Assembly: GCA_905478335.1 (NCBI GenBank) | Contig: CAJQIC010000019.1 | Span: 40,202-104,201, forward strand | Length of the DNA stretch: 64,000 bases | Direction of reading: 5' to 3' | Source: an uncultured Bacteroidia bacterium | GTDB taxonomy: Bacteria > Bacteroidota > Bacteroidia > NS11-12g > UBA9320 | In this document: positions 19,931 through 29,902 of the stretch, piece after piece | Layout of the letters: each line of letters starts with the position of its first letter | Numbering within the stretch: the stretch's first letter is position 1 | The notes under the pieces: generated by a model | What the model saw: the letters and a program-made list of their open reading frames with translations, nothing else | What the model was told of the DNA's origin: nothing | Databases searched by the model: none | Program-made: the position numbers and the translations under genes

Positions 19931-20701
19931 ATGAAAAGCCATTTATTGCGTCTGACGATCATTACCCTTCTAGTTTCAATTTGTGGAACTGTAACGGCCC
20001 AACAGAAAACCGTATTTCCTAAAAAGCAAGGCTACCTGTTTGATATACAATACGGTGTTCAAACGCCAAAAGGAGATTTGGAAGACCGATTTGGCTGGAA
20101 TTCTACCTTAGGTTTTGGTGTACGTTATAAGTTTGAATCTGGGTGGACGGCTGGATTTAAATACAATTGGATGTTTGGGAATAACGTTAAGGAAAGAAAC
20201 ATGTTTGATTCAATTGTCGGCCCGACAGGGGAGATTTTTGATAAGGATGGTTTATTCTCTGTAATACGTTTGAATCAGCGTGGGCACACCTTGACCATGA
20301 ATGGAGGAAGGCTTTTCCCACTTTTAAAAAACAACAAAAACTCTGGAATTTTGGTTGACGTTGGCTTCGGTTTTATGCTCCACAGAATTGACATATTTGC
20401 TTCTTCTCTGACGGTACCACAGGTAACTGAGGATTATGAAAAGGGGTATGACCGTTTATCTGGCGGAGTTGCGTTCAATCAATTCATTGGTTACCAACAT
20501 TTAGATCCAAAGAAAAGGGTCAACTTTCAAGTTGGTTTTAGCTTCCAACAAGCGTTTACTAAAAGTATGCGGTCCATAGATTTTGATACACGAACTTATA
20601 ACGCATTGGAAAGAACGGATCTTTTACAAGGTGTTCGTATTGGTATTATCCTACCTGTCTACACCAAAAAACTAAGCGAAGAAGAATTTTTTATTGATTG
20701 A
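19931..20701 (+). CDS. Outer-membrane beta-barrel protein upstream of waaA
   Basis: A 256-residue exported protein. The signal peptide ends TVTA|Q (Gln24). The remainder is beta-rich with alternating hydrophobic residues and Gly/Tyr/Trp content (YGVQTPKGDLEDRF, GFGVRYKFESGWTAGFKYNW), as in small outer-membrane barrels of Bacteroidota. I do not recognise a named family. Its stop TGA shares the A of the waaA ATG, so it is translationally coupled to Kdo transferase, which suggests but does not prove a role in lipopolysaccharide or envelope biogenesis. Confidence 0.75.
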   Translation: MKSHLLRLTIITLLVSICGTVTAQQKTVFPKKQGYLFDIQYGVQTPKGDLEDRFGWNSTLGFGVRYKFESGWTAGFKYNWMFGNNVKERNMFDSIVGPTGEIFDKDGLFSVIRLNQRGHTLTMNGGRLFPLLKNNKNSGILVDVGFGFMLHRIDIFASSLTVPQVTEDYEKGYDRLSGGVAFNQFIGYQHLDPKKRVNFQVGFSFQQAFTKSMRSIDFDTRTYNALERTDLLQGVRIGIILPVYTKKLSEEEFFID

Positions 20702-21945
20702 TGCGTATTCTCTATACGCTCATAGGTGAAATTGCAAGGTATGTATTGCCTTTATTAGCTCGTTTTAATCCAAAAATAGAGCAGTTTCAAAATCAAAGAA
20801 AAACAACATCTACAGATATTGCTCATTGGAAGCAGACGCAAACATCTAAGCCTGTATTGTGGTTGCATTGTGCCTCGCTAGGAGAGTATGAAATGATTGT
20901 GCCATTAATCTCGAATAAAAGCGTACAAAGTACCTTTGAGATAGTCGTAAGCTTCTTTTCTTCATCAGGATATAAGCATGCCCAAACAGACGGTGTGGTG
21001 CAGGGCAAGTTTTACCTGCCGCTAGACAGAAAAAAGACAATGAGCAAACTTGTTTCTCATGTCAATCCAAGTGTCTTTGTTTTGGTGAAGTATGATTTTT
21101 GGTTGAACCTAATGTCGGCACTAAACGAAAGCAATTGTACCAATTTACTTGTTAATGGCCAGTTTGGTTCAAGTCAGTTTATTACGACAAACTGGGCATT
21201 CTCTTGGCGTAATCAACTGAAGAAGTTTAAGAAAATCTATGCTCAAAATACCGATTCAGCGAAGCTGCTAGAAAGGTTTAAGTTTGACAATATCATATTG
21301 TCAAACGACTTACGTTATGACCGCGCAATTCAGTTAAAAACAAAGATCCACGAGATACCGACGATTGAGGCTTTTGCACAAAACCAACCCACGCTAATAT
21401 TAGGCAGTTCTTGGCCAGAAGAAGAGTATATCGCGTTACAATACTTGACAAGCTTTAATGCCAACATCAAAGCAATCATTGCTCCCCACGATGTCAGTCC
21501 GTCAAATATTGAAAGACTTCAGCATGAATATCGAGAACTTAATCCAAAACTGTTTACAGATTCTGATGATTTTTCTGACGCACGCGTTCTTATACTGAAC
21601 AACATCGGACACCTGTCTAACGCATACCAATATGCCACAGTTGCTTTTGTGGGTGGAGCCTTCGGTAAAGGGTTACATAATGTATTGGAAGCAGCGGTGC
21701 ATGGGCTACCCATTTTTACTGGAGCTAATATCGATAAGTTTCCAGAAGCAAAAGCCCTACAGAAACTAGGCGTGCTCCATCCTGTAGCTCAAGATCCAAG
21801 ACATTTTATAGAGCTTATGGGTACCTACGACCAGAAAGATTCCTCTAACAAGCACGTTGAGGATATACTCAGAAAATGGTTTGAAGATCAATCCGGTTAT
21901 TCAGCGAATATCGCTCAGTATTTAGTTGGGTTAAACCTCAACTAA
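20701..21945 (+). CDS. waaA: 3-deoxy-D-manno-octulosonic acid (Kdo) transferase
   Basis: A 414-residue inner-membrane glycosyltransferase that adds Kdo from CMP-Kdo to lipid A precursor. An N-terminal hydrophobic anchor is followed by LHCASLGEYE, where Glu62 is the expected catalytic base. The C-terminal GT-B half shows GGAFGKGLHNVLEAAVHGLPIFTG, the conserved nucleotide-sugar binding region of the family. The true start is ATG 20701; the TTG three bases upstream lies inside the preceding gene. The stop region overlaps the convergent DUF805 gene by 15 bases. Whether the enzyme adds one or more Kdo cannot be read from sequence. Confidence 0.93.
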   Translation: MRILYTLIGEIARYVLPLLARFNPKIEQFQNQRKTTSTDIAHWKQTQTSKPVLWLHCASLGEYEMIVPLISNKSVQSTFEIVVSFFSSSGYKHAQTDGVVQGKFYLPLDRKKTMSKLVSHVNPSVFVLVKYDFWLNLMSALNESNCTNLLVNGQFGSSQFITTNWAFSWRNQLKKFKKIYAQNTDSAKLLERFKFDNIILSNDLRYDRAIQLKTKIHEIPTIEAFAQNQPTLILGSSWPEEEYIALQYLTSFNANIKAIIAPHDVSPSNIERLQHEYRELNPKLFTDSDDFSDARVLILNNIGHLSNAYQYATVAFVGGAFGKGLHNVLEAAVHGLPIFTGANIDKFPEAKALQKLGVLHPVAQDPRHFIELMGTYDQKDSSNKHVEDILRKWFEDQSGYSANIAQYLVGLNLN

Positions 21946-22293
21946 ATGATCAGAGTCATCATCTTCATTGCCCAAACCTTTTGGATTTGGTCCGTATTCA
22001 TTTGGTCCATGAACACTGTCTGAAGCTGCCAAGATGATATTGTAGATTGGAATCAACAAGTACCAGCCGCTTTTACCCACATCATGCATGCGTCTTACCC
22101 ATACAGCTAGGTAAGGGATCAATATCGCAAGGCCGTAAATTGTCGATAAAAAGGGGAGGTTTATTTTAAGTCCAATAAACATCAGGGCATAATTGATTAC
22201 CAAGTTTATCAAAAAGAACATCCAAAACTCTTTACGTCTTGCTCGTCCATCAAACTCGGCATAGCTCCGAAGAACTTTTAAGTACCATTCCAT
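21931..22293 (-). CDS. DUF805 family membrane protein
   Basis: A 120-residue membrane protein starting MEWYLKVLRSYAEFDGRARRKEFW, the family opening. Three or four hydrophobic segments follow, with the conserved WVRRMHDVGKSGW motif between the last two. The start at 22293 is supported by a promoter at 22315-22341, which lies downstream of the longer TTG-started alternative (22341). DUF805 proteins have no established biochemical role; many are induced by stress. Its end overlaps the waaA end by 15 bases in convergent orientation. Confidence 0.88.
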   Translation of the reverse strand: MEWYLKVLRSYAEFDGRARRKEFWMFFLINLVINYALMFIGLKINLPFLSTIYGLAILIPYLAVWVRRMHDVGKSGWYLLIPIYNIILAASDSVHGPNEYGPNPKGLGNEDDDSDHLVEV

Positions 22294-22314
22294 ATTTTTA
22301 GTTTTTAGTTTTTC

Positions 22315-22341
22315 CAAATATAGAGAATACCTGAATAACAA
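22315..22341 (-). promoter_or_regulatory. Promoter of the DUF805 gene
   Basis: On the minus strand, TTG (22341-22339), 16 bases, then TATATTTG (22322-22315), matching TAnnTTTG with slightly short spacing. The leader to ATG 22293 is about 20 bases. The -33 TTG is the same triplet that a naive ORF call would use as start. Confidence 0.55.
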
Positions 22342-22438
22342 CTTTCAAGTTGAGTTTGAACCAAACTTATGGCACCGTTGTCTTAAAATTGTTTCAGGTT
22401 TTAGTCTTTATGATGAACTGCTATTAAATTGCACGACT

Positions 22439-25400
22439 ATGTATACGAATCGATTTACGAATTTATTTATCTGCTTTGTCTTTTTGGGTTTTGCAACTAT
22501 AGCCAGTGCGCAAAAGAAGTCAAGCGACAAAAAGAAAACTACGGCTTTGAGTTCATCTACGTTTACGGGACTTAAATTTAGATCCGTTGGTCCGGCACTT
22601 ACCTCAGGTCGAATTATTGATATTGCTGTTAATCCTAATAATTCTGCTGAATATTTTGTTGCTGCGGCCTCTGGGGGTGTTTGGAAAACAAGTAATGCAG
22701 GCAATACCTATGTTCCTGTTTTTGATAAATATGGTAGCTATTCAATAGGCTGTGTTTCTATTTCTCCTTCCAATACCAATGTGGTGTGGATTGGCAGTGG
22801 TGAAAACAATAACCAAAGAAGTGTGGCCTATGGAGACGGCGTGTACAAATCAGAAGACGGTGGGAAAAGCTGGAAAAATATGGGCCTTAAAACGTCGGAA
22901 CATATTGGCAAAATTCTTATACACCCAACCAATAGTGATATTGTATATGTGTCTAGTATGGGACCATTATGGAGCGCTGGAGGCGAACGTGGGATTTACA
23001 AAACGATCGATGGTGGCAAAAACTGGAAACAAGTTTTCAAAATTGACCAACACACCGGAGTGGCAGACATGCAAATGGACCCACGAAACCCAGAGGTGAT
23101 TTATGCCGCTTCTCAACAACGACGTAGACATGTGTTTACCTATATCGGTGGAGGTCCTGGTTCTGGAGTTTTCAGAACAATAGATGGTGGGGCATCGTGG
23201 GACACCATTAACAAAGGATTGCCAGGAGTAGACAAGGGCAGAATTGGTTTAGCGCTTTCTCAGGCTGAACCGGATATCATTTACGCAATAGTTGAAGCCG
23301 CAGAGGGTAAAGGTGGTTTTTATCGCTCCAATAATCAGGGAGCGAGCTGGACTAAAATGAGTAAGTACAAAACGAGTGGTAACTATTACCAAGAGATTGT
23401 TTGTGACCCTGTAAATAAGGACAAAGTATTTGTGATGGATACATGGTTGCACCATACCATTAATGGCGGGAAGACAGTGATAGCGACTGGTGAAAAGTCC
23501 AAACACGTCGATAATCATGCCATGTGGATTGATCCTTCTAACACAAACCACTGGTTGGTGGGTTGTGACGGCGGTTTATACGAAACTTGGGACCACGCAA
23601 AGAATTGGCACTATAAGACCAACTTACCTATAACGCAGTTTTACAAAGTAAGTGTCGACAACGCGAAGCCATTTTACAACATTTACGGTGGTACACAAGA
23701 TAACAATAGTCAAGGTGGACCATCCAGAACGGTAAACGAGCAAGGTATTTCGAACTACGACTGGTTTATTACCAATGGTGGTGATGGTTTTGAAACGGCA
23801 ATAGACCCAATTGATCCCAATATTGTTTATGCCCAATCGCAATATGGTTGGCTGGTGAGATATGATAAGAAAAGTGGTGAACGAACAGGTATCAAGCCAC
23901 AGCACAAAAAAGGTGACCCAGCATTGCGATGGAACTGGGATGCCCCTTTGATTGTGTCTCCACATAATAACAAGCGACTATATTTTGCTGCTAACAAGGT
24001 TTTTAGAAGTGACGACCGAGGGAATTCTTGGAATGAAATCAGTCCTGATTTAACGCGACAACTTGATCGCAATACGATGAAAGTTATGGACAGGGTTTGG
24101 GAAGTTGGTGGCGTTGAAAAGAATAAATCAACCACCATTTTTGGGAATATAGTGGCCATTGACGAATCCCCTGTACAAGAAGGTTTATTGTATATTGGAA
24201 CGGATGACGGACTTATACAAATTACGGAAGACGATGGCAAAACTTGGTTTAAGGTTGACGGTATATCCGGAGTTCCTGAAATGACGTATGTGAACGCTAT
24301 CGTTTGTTCACAGCATGATGCCAATGTGGTTTATGCCGTTTTTAACAACCATAAACAAGGGGATTTTAAGCCGTATGTGGCTCAATCGAATGATAAGGGA
24401 AGAACATGGAAATTAATACAAGGAAATTTGCCAAAACGAGGAAGCGTTTATGATGTAGCGGAAGATCATGTCAATAAGAATCTTTTGTTTGCAGGAACCG
24501 AGTTTGGCGTGTTTTTTAGCATCAATAGCGGTAAGGCGTGGACTCAGTTAAAGGCAGGGTTACCGACCATTGCCGTACGTGATTTAGAAATACAAAAACG
24601 GGAAAACGACTTAGTTCTAGGGACTTTTGGAAGAAGTTTTTATGTGCTTGACGACTACACCATGTTGCGCCATTTCAGTTTAAGTGATACGGCTAAACCT
24701 GCTGTCATATATCCTATAAAAACGGCACTGATGTTTAACGTCAGCCGACCATTCGGCGGTCCTGGAAAAGCATCGCAGGGCGAATCATTTTTCACAACGC
24801 CAAATCCTCCGGTAGGAGCCGTCTTTACGTATTTGATGAATGAAGAACTTAAAACATTAAAGCAGTTAAGGGCTGAAAAGGAAAAGAAGATAAAAAAGAC
24901 GAATGGCGATATTTATTACCCATCTAAAGATGCATTAAGACTTGAGGATGAAGAAGAAAAACCTTATTTACTATTTGTAATTAGAGACTCAAAAAATAAT
25001 GTGGTTCGCAGAATTAAACAGAATACAACAAAAGGCTTACATCGGTTGGTTTGGGATTTCCGATATCCACCAACAAGTCCAGTGGTGTTAGCTGTCAAAA
25101 AACCCGGCAGATATGGTAGTGTTGATAAAGGACCCAAAGCCCTTCCAGGCACATACACAGTTTCATTGTCAAAGGTTGTAGATGGGATTGTTACCGAACT
25201 TGTTTCACCACAAAGCTTTGATATTAAACCACTTAACAGTCAATCATTACCTGCAAAAAATCGGTTGGAAGTTCTGGCTTTTGAAAAAATGAGTGGAGAG
25301 TTATACCGTTCAGTTTCATCAGCGTCTCGCACCATGCAAGACCTAGGCAACCGATTGAAATATATTAAGGTAGCGGTTCAAAACACGCCAACTTCATCAT

Positions 25401-25723
25401 TAGATATGCTCAAAACTATTCGTGAAACGGAGATTGCAATGAACCAGATTAAACGCATTGTTTGGGGTGATAATGCATTGTCTAAAAGAGAGTTTGAGAC
25501 ACCTAATACATTGTCTTTCCGTGCAAGTATGGCCTATTATAGTTCATTGAGTAATGCTTCAGAAATCACCGAAACAAACAAAAGATTGTATCGCGAAGCA
25601 AAAGAAGAATTTGACGAACAATTAACCAGAATGAATACTGTTCAGGCTTCTATTGAGAAAATGGAAGACACTTTAGACATTGTGAAAGCTCCTTATACGC
25701 CAGGACGATCGCCTAAAAAGTAA
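22439..25723 (+). CDS. Sortilin/VPS10-like beta-propeller secreted protein
   Basis: A 1094-residue exported protein; the signal peptide ends IASA|Q (Gln25). The main part is a large propeller with at least nine Asp-box hairpins (S/T-x-D-x-G-x-x-W), for example KSEDGGKSW, KTIDGGKNW, RTIDGGASW, RSDDRGNSW, ITEDDGKTW and QSNDKGRTW. This resembles the VPS10/sortilin and BNR glycosidase-like propellers often labelled glycosyl hydrolase in Bacteroidota; no catalytic glycosidase residues can be assigned. After ~residue 770 comes a beta domain with KKPGRYGSVDKGPKALPGTY, then an alpha-helical C-terminus. There is no T9SS sorting domain, so it is probably periplasmic or outer-membrane associated. Peptide binding or processing is a possible role. 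Confidence 0.85.
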   Translation: MYTNRFTNLFICFVFLGFATIASAQKKSSDKKKTTALSSSTFTGLKFRSVGPALTSGRIIDIAVNPNNSAEYFVAAASGGVWKTSNAGNTYVPVFDKYGSYSIGCVSISPSNTNVVWIGSGENNNQRSVAYGDGVYKSEDGGKSWKNMGLKTSEHIGKILIHPTNSDIVYVSSMGPLWSAGGERGIYKTIDGGKNWKQVFKIDQHTGVADMQMDPRNPEVIYAASQQRRRHVFTYIGGGPGSGVFRTIDGGASWDTINKGLPGVDKGRIGLALSQAEPDIIYAIVEAAEGKGGFYRSNNQGASWTKMSKYKTSGNYYQEIVCDPVNKDKVFVMDTWLHHTINGGKTVIATGEKSKHVDNHAMWIDPSNTNHWLVGCDGGLYETWDHAKNWHYKTNLPITQFYKVSVDNAKPFYNIYGGTQDNNSQGGPSRTVNEQGISNYDWFITNGGDGFETAIDPIDPNIVYAQSQYGWLVRYDKKSGERTGIKPQHKKGDPALRWNWDAPLIVSPHNNKRLYFAANKVFRSDDRGNSWNEISPDLTRQLDRNTMKVMDRVWEVGGVEKNKSTTIFGNIVAIDESPVQEGLLYIGTDDGLIQITEDDGKTWFKVDGISGVPEMTYVNAIVCSQHDANVVYAVFNNHKQGDFKPYVAQSNDKGRTWKLIQGNLPKRGSVYDVAEDHVNKNLLFAGTEFGVFFSINSGKAWTQLKAGLPTIAVRDLEIQKRENDLVLGTFGRSFYVLDDYTMLRHFSLSDTAKPAVIYPIKTALMFNVSRPFGGPGKASQGESFFTTPNPPVGAVFTYLMNEELKTLKQLRAEKEKKIKKTNGDIYYPSKDALRLEDEEEKPYLLFVIRDSKNNVVRRIKQNTTKGLHRLVWDFRYPPTSPVVLAVKKPGRYGSVDKGPKALPGTYTVSLSKVVDGIVTELVSPQSFDIKPLNSQSLPAKNRLEVLAFEKMSGELYRSVSSASRTMQDLGNRLKYIKVAVQNTPTSSLDMLKTIRETEIAMNQIKRIVWGDNALSKREFETPNTLSFRASMAYYSSLSNASEITETNKRLYREAKEEFDEQLTRMNTVQASIEKMEDTLDIVKAPYTPGRSPKK

Positions 25724-25748
25724 ACAGGCTTAACCGGCTGGGTACGTG

Positions 25749-28700
25749 CTAATAACCGTAGTAATTGTAGCGTTGATTTTTCTTTTTAACACGGTTTCGT
25801 TCCGTGTATAATAAGTCTTCAACGGCATCTTCCATTTTTTCATCCAGGTCTTCATCGTCTAGGTAGTCATTACCTGTGTCTCGAACATCTGTTATCGTTG
25901 GAATTATGGTTGAGTCCTGTGGCAAAACACCTACATAATCGTAGTTCCATTCGGCTTCATTGTATTTGTCTTTTTTCTTAAAAATGTAGATATATCCTTC
26001 TGTATCTTTAGTTCTTGCTTGTACACGTTTAATAAATTGAACGCTGTCTTCATCTTCAATAGTTACATACCGGTACAGTAAACCTCTAGCAACCTTTTTC
26101 TGCGACAGACACGAATCAGGAATAAGGTGTTCTTTTTCGATCTCTTTAAGACCGACATACAACTTGATTAGGTATTTATCTTGATTTGCGAAATGACCCC
26201 AAATGGTGTCTTCCACATTGATCCCAGCTTCAAGCATTTGCAAACTGGTATTTAACAAATCTGGTTTAGAATTTAACCGCTTCGTTCGCTCAAAATATTC
26301 CTTCACGTCTTTTGAATTCTTGAACGGAATCAGAAGTTTGTTGTACGCCTCCATCCCTTCTGAATGCGAAGAACTACTATAGGAATAACGGGAATAAGAG
26401 TCGTATCCGCTTTCTGAATGCGATTCAGCCATCACCCGTTTAAGTCCATCTTTAGCTTCTCGGACAAGGTCTTTTCTAAAGCCTTTATAGTCTTTAGGTT
26501 TCAATACGTTACTGTCAAGCATATCCGCCATCAGCACATAAATACCAGTTTTGTATTCTGGGTAACCCGTAAATTTTAACAAGAACGGAAACAAATCGCG
26601 GTATACGATCAAACTATCCGACATACTTGAGGTCAAGTATTCAACTGAGCTTTGGCTAACCAAAGGAGTTTCAGACTCGAGAAGTTTGGCAAAAAGCTTG
26701 GTTGCCGACTTGGATCGTTGATTAACCAAGGCTTGAAGAACGGCTACCTGTATTTGTGCGGTGTCAACGCTCCTATTATACACACTTTCGAGGTAAGGCA
26801 TAATGGCCCGATGTTTTAAGTAACCCAATTGTTCGATGAGGTGTACCCTTTCTTTCACCCCAAAGTCTTTGTGTTTAAAGCCATCAATGATGTCAATAAC
26901 GCGTTTGGTGTGTTTTTTATCGAACGTTATCATTTGCATGGATTGCAGTGCGTAATCTTTTGCTAAACTGTCTTCTCCATAAAGGTCTTCCAAGAAAATG
27001 TCTCCCTTGTTTTGGTTGAATGGCAACCCTACCACGGTGTCTTCTTGTGGTTTAAAAGTTTCAAAAAATGTAGTGCCAAACGTACTGGTTTTACCAACTT
27101 CTGATACGTATCGCATACCATAAAGTACGCCGCCATTTACGCGGTATTGAACATGAATGTTACGGATGCTATTGGTGTCTGTTAACACAAATGAATAGGT
27201 GTTGGAGTCTTTGCTCATTTTTTCTTCATTCAACACCAAGCCCTTTCTTGTGAAAAAGTGCTTTTCCCCACGCCAAAGTGAATCGTATGATGGGCGATAA
27301 TAATACCTAGAGAATTGACGGAAATAGAGATACACTTCCTCGTCACTCATCATATCGCCATAATAGATGTAATCAGAGTTGCCATCATAGTTTCTGTCGT
27401 TTTCCTTATTGCGAATACGACTTGTAATTTCTCTCAGGTCAAATGCGCTATACCCTGATCTTTTTGTATTCGATTTGACAGAGTAATAATAGGTTGTATC
27501 TTCAAACGTCGTATATGATCGTATGGGTTGAGCATCTGTAATATTGAATGAATTAAAGAACTTATCCGGCCAAAGCGAGTCACCGGTTTTGGCCAGTATT
27601 TGATAATAACGCGGGCCATCCATCATGTATAATGCATGTACAAAACGAAGAGAATCTTTACAGGTCGTTTTCATGGCCTGAAGACCCTTGTGCTGTATAA
27701 ACGAACGCTTTATTTCCTTGTGTTTTAGTTCGTCTTGAAATTGCGTAGCGATATAAGACAATTCAAACGTGTCCTCTTCAATGTAGCTTTGGTCGTGATA
27801 AGATGCCCGTTTAACACTATAAAAATCTTCGCCTTTTACTGCAAACAACTCAACGGCGTTGCCGAACAAGTGCTTCATATCTGTATTTTTCTCGTCTGTA
27901 ATGGGTGTTCCTGGAAGATCAATAGAAAATCCATAGGGAGAGGTATGCGTTTTCCATTGATGATCAGTTCCGTTTATTTTAAATGAGCTAAATATTTCTT
28001 CTAAGTTATTGTTGTCTTTAACGTAATCAAGCGTCCCGCCTACTTTGAAAACAATCATTTCTACTGGCGTGGCAAAAATCAAGTAGCGTTGATAGTCACT
28101 TTTCTTCGTACGATTGATAATATCAAACCCCGGATATCCATTTCGTTCAATTTCTTTTTGCTCTAGAATCTTACCAGGTATGTTTTCGTATAACAAGCTG
28201 TCTATTCTTTTTATCATGTACTCTTTGGTCTGATTTCTCATGACGCCATGATACCTTAAGCGAATCAAAGAGTAATTTGTGCCATTCGACATATCAGGGT
28301 AGAAGTACATTTTGTAATATTGATTTGATGGCATCTCAAACAGTTTGCCTGGCAGTTTCACCTCAACCCAGTTGTCTGAAGTGGTATAGGTTTTCAGTGT
28401 TTGTTTAACGTATGTTTTTTCGAGCTTGTCTCGATAGTCTTTGCTATAAGGACCAATGTTGCGTGTAACCGGTCGTACCTTGTAGCCCATTTCCCGTAAC
28501 ATTTCAATCACGCCCTTTTCGCCTGCTAAGTGGGCTGCACCAATGCCTGAGAACAAGGTTTTACCAGCCTTAATAATCGAATCCATTTTGTCAGCCATAT
28601 TCTGGTTCCGGATGTGCAACATGTACTTTTGGTGATTCTTACTTGGGCTTATGATGCGTTGAAGCGAGTCAACCATGTCAAGATCGGCGCTTCGATAGGC

Positions 28701-29372
28701 GTCTTCCAGCATCTCACGAGGGCTTTTACCAGAGTTAATCAGTTTACGGTAGTCTAGGTTCTTTGGTTTGTCTTTTTCGTCGTCATCTGGAATATCTGCA
28801 CGCTGTGTCAAGCGTTGCGATTCCATGAAATCCTCCAAGCCAATAATTTTTTTATTCAGCTTTTCGCCAGCTTGGTGGATGTACATATCTAAATACGTTT
28901 CTTCTTCAAAATCAGCGGCATAGGAAGATTTTCGGTACAACATACCGTTCATGATTCGATTGCTGAAATTCAAACTGCTTCCAAATACTTTTTTATCGAC
29001 CTCTTCAAACTTAAAGGCGTCTCGATAGAAGTCACGATGGTATTCGGCGGTGCGATATAAACCACCCGTTTCCCCCATGTATTCTGTTCCGAACATATAT
29101 GAAAGCCATGTTGTTGCATCACTTTCCAGGGCTACGTAATCACAGCTTTCAAGTGCCATAAAGAAGGTGTCACCAAGATGAAATGCCAACTTACTGCTTA
29201 CGTGCATGGTGCCATACAAGTAGCTTGGTTTTTCAGCGTCATTGCCTGATATCTCCCATAGCAAACTCGGATACTTTTTGGGCGAATCCTGAGCGTGGGA
29301 AGTTAAAGCTGTAAGAAAAAATGTTACACTTAAAATGAATAGTGAAACGATGTGGTTTCTGAGTAGGTTCAT
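25749..29372 (-). CDS. Giant TraB/GumN-domain protein with HEAT-like C-terminal region
   Basis: A 1207-residue exported protein. I start it at ATG 29372, which gives a signal peptide ending LTSHA|Q (Gln28); the upstream start adds 24 residues with no sense as a leader. Residues ~40-330 are a TraB/GumN (Tiki-like) domain: SYLYGTMHVSS, then VALESD, and later SGIGAAHLAGEKGVIEMLREMGYKV. Typical GumN proteins stop here (~300 residues). About 880 further residues follow: beta-rich parts, then helical repeats near 860-1040 that resemble HEAT repeats (LIEQLGYLKHRAIMPYLESV, VAVLQALVNQRS), and a charged C-terminus. Tiki/TraB proteins are metal-dependent proteases; activity here is inferred. It ends 26 bases from the convergent propeller gene. 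Confidence 0.8.
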   Translation of the reverse strand: MNLLRNHIVSLFILSVTFFLTALTSHAQDSPKKYPSLLWEISGNDAEKPSYLYGTMHVSSKLAFHLGDTFFMALESCDYVALESDATTWLSYMFGTEYMGETGGLYRTAEYHRDFYRDAFKFEEVDKKVFGSSLNFSNRIMNGMLYRKSSYAADFEEETYLDMYIHQAGEKLNKKIIGLEDFMESQRLTQRADIPDDDEKDKPKNLDYRKLINSGKSPREMLEDAYRSADLDMVDSLQRIISPSKNHQKYMLHIRNQNMADKMDSIIKAGKTLFSGIGAAHLAGEKGVIEMLREMGYKVRPVTRNIGPYSKDYRDKLEKTYVKQTLKTYTTSDNWVEVKLPGKLFEMPSNQYYKMYFYPDMSNGTNYSLIRLRYHGVMRNQTKEYMIKRIDSLLYENIPGKILEQKEIERNGYPGFDIINRTKKSDYQRYLIFATPVEMIVFKVGGTLDYVKDNNNLEEIFSSFKINGTDHQWKTHTSPYGFSIDLPGTPITDEKNTDMKHLFGNAVELFAVKGEDFYSVKRASYHDQSYIEEDTFELSYIATQFQDELKHKEIKRSFIQHKGLQAMKTTCKDSLRFVHALYMMDGPRYYQILAKTGDSLWPDKFFNSFNITDAQPIRSYTTFEDTTYYYSVKSNTKRSGYSAFDLREITSRIRNKENDRNYDGNSDYIYYGDMMSDEEVYLYFRQFSRYYYRPSYDSLWRGEKHFFTRKGLVLNEEKMSKDSNTYSFVLTDTNSIRNIHVQYRVNGGVLYGMRYVSEVGKTSTFGTTFFETFKPQEDTVVGLPFNQNKGDIFLEDLYGEDSLAKDYALQSMQMITFDKKHTKRVIDIIDGFKHKDFGVKERVHLIEQLGYLKHRAIMPYLESVYNRSVDTAQIQVAVLQALVNQRSKSATKLFAKLLESETPLVSQSSVEYLTSSMSDSLIVYRDLFPFLLKFTGYPEYKTGIYVLMADMLDSNVLKPKDYKGFRKDLVREAKDGLKRVMAESHSESGYDSYSRYSYSSSSHSEGMEAYNKLLIPFKNSKDVKEYFERTKRLNSKPDLLNTSLQMLEAGINVEDTIWGHFANQDKYLIKLYVGLKEIEKEHLIPDSCLSQKKVARGLLYRYVTIEDEDSVQFIKRVQARTKDTEGYIYIFKKKDKYNEAEWNYDYVGVLPQDSTIIPTITDVRDTGNDYLDDEDLDEKMEDAVEDLLYTERNRVKKKNQRYNYYGY

Positions 29373-29448
29373 TGGGCAATGGATAAATATGTTCCGCAAA
29401 ATACAACGTAAACGGTTATTACATAGTAACGAATTGAGCACCAATAAA

Positions 29449-29901
29449 TTATTCTGGATTTTTGCTATCGAGAAGAATGGTTACAGGACCATCGTTGGTG
29501 AATTTGACTTGCATATTGGCACCAAAAACACCAGATTGTACCGGACGCTGGGTTTCAGATTCTAGTGCTTCGATGAAGTTTTTATACAGTATTTCGGCGG
29601 TTTGTGGCCTTGCCGCCCGAATATAGGATGGGCGGTTACCTTTTTTAGTTGATGCGTGAAGCGTAAACTGACTGATCACCAAGACGTCGGCGTTTTGATC
29701 TAGAATCGATTCGTTCATAACACCGTTTTCATCGTTTAAAATGCGCATGCGGCAGATCTTGCGTATGAGCCAAGAAACATCGTCCTTAGCATCGGCTTCT
29801 TCTACACCCAACAACACAAGCAATCCGTATTTAATGGCTCCATGAATGTGCTGGTTTACCTCTACAGATACATTTTGAACACGTTGTATAACTGCCCTCA
29901 T
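29449..29901 (-). CDS. dtd: D-aminoacyl-tRNA deacylase
   Basis: A 150-residue cytoplasmic enzyme that frees tRNA from mischarged D-amino acids (and glycine from tRNA-Ala). The family motifs are present: MRAVIQRV start, the SQFTLHA substrate-site motif, and the NDGPVT motif near the C-terminus that carries the cross-subunit Gly-Pro. Length is standard. Its ATG lies one base after the nitroreductase stop, so the two form a tight operon. Confidence 0.95.
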   Translation of the reverse strand: MRAVIQRVQNVSVEVNQHIHGAIKYGLLVLLGVEEADAKDDVSWLIRKICRMRILNDENGVMNESILDQNADVLVISQFTLHASTKKGNRPSYIRAARPQTAEILYKNFIEALESETQRPVQSGVFGANMQVKFTNDGPVTILLDSKNPE

Positions 29902-29902
29902 T

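Noticed and set aside
23827..24324. 165-codon minus-strand open frame inside the propeller gene
   Set aside because: No domain or start context; the opposite frame contains repeated Asp-boxes.
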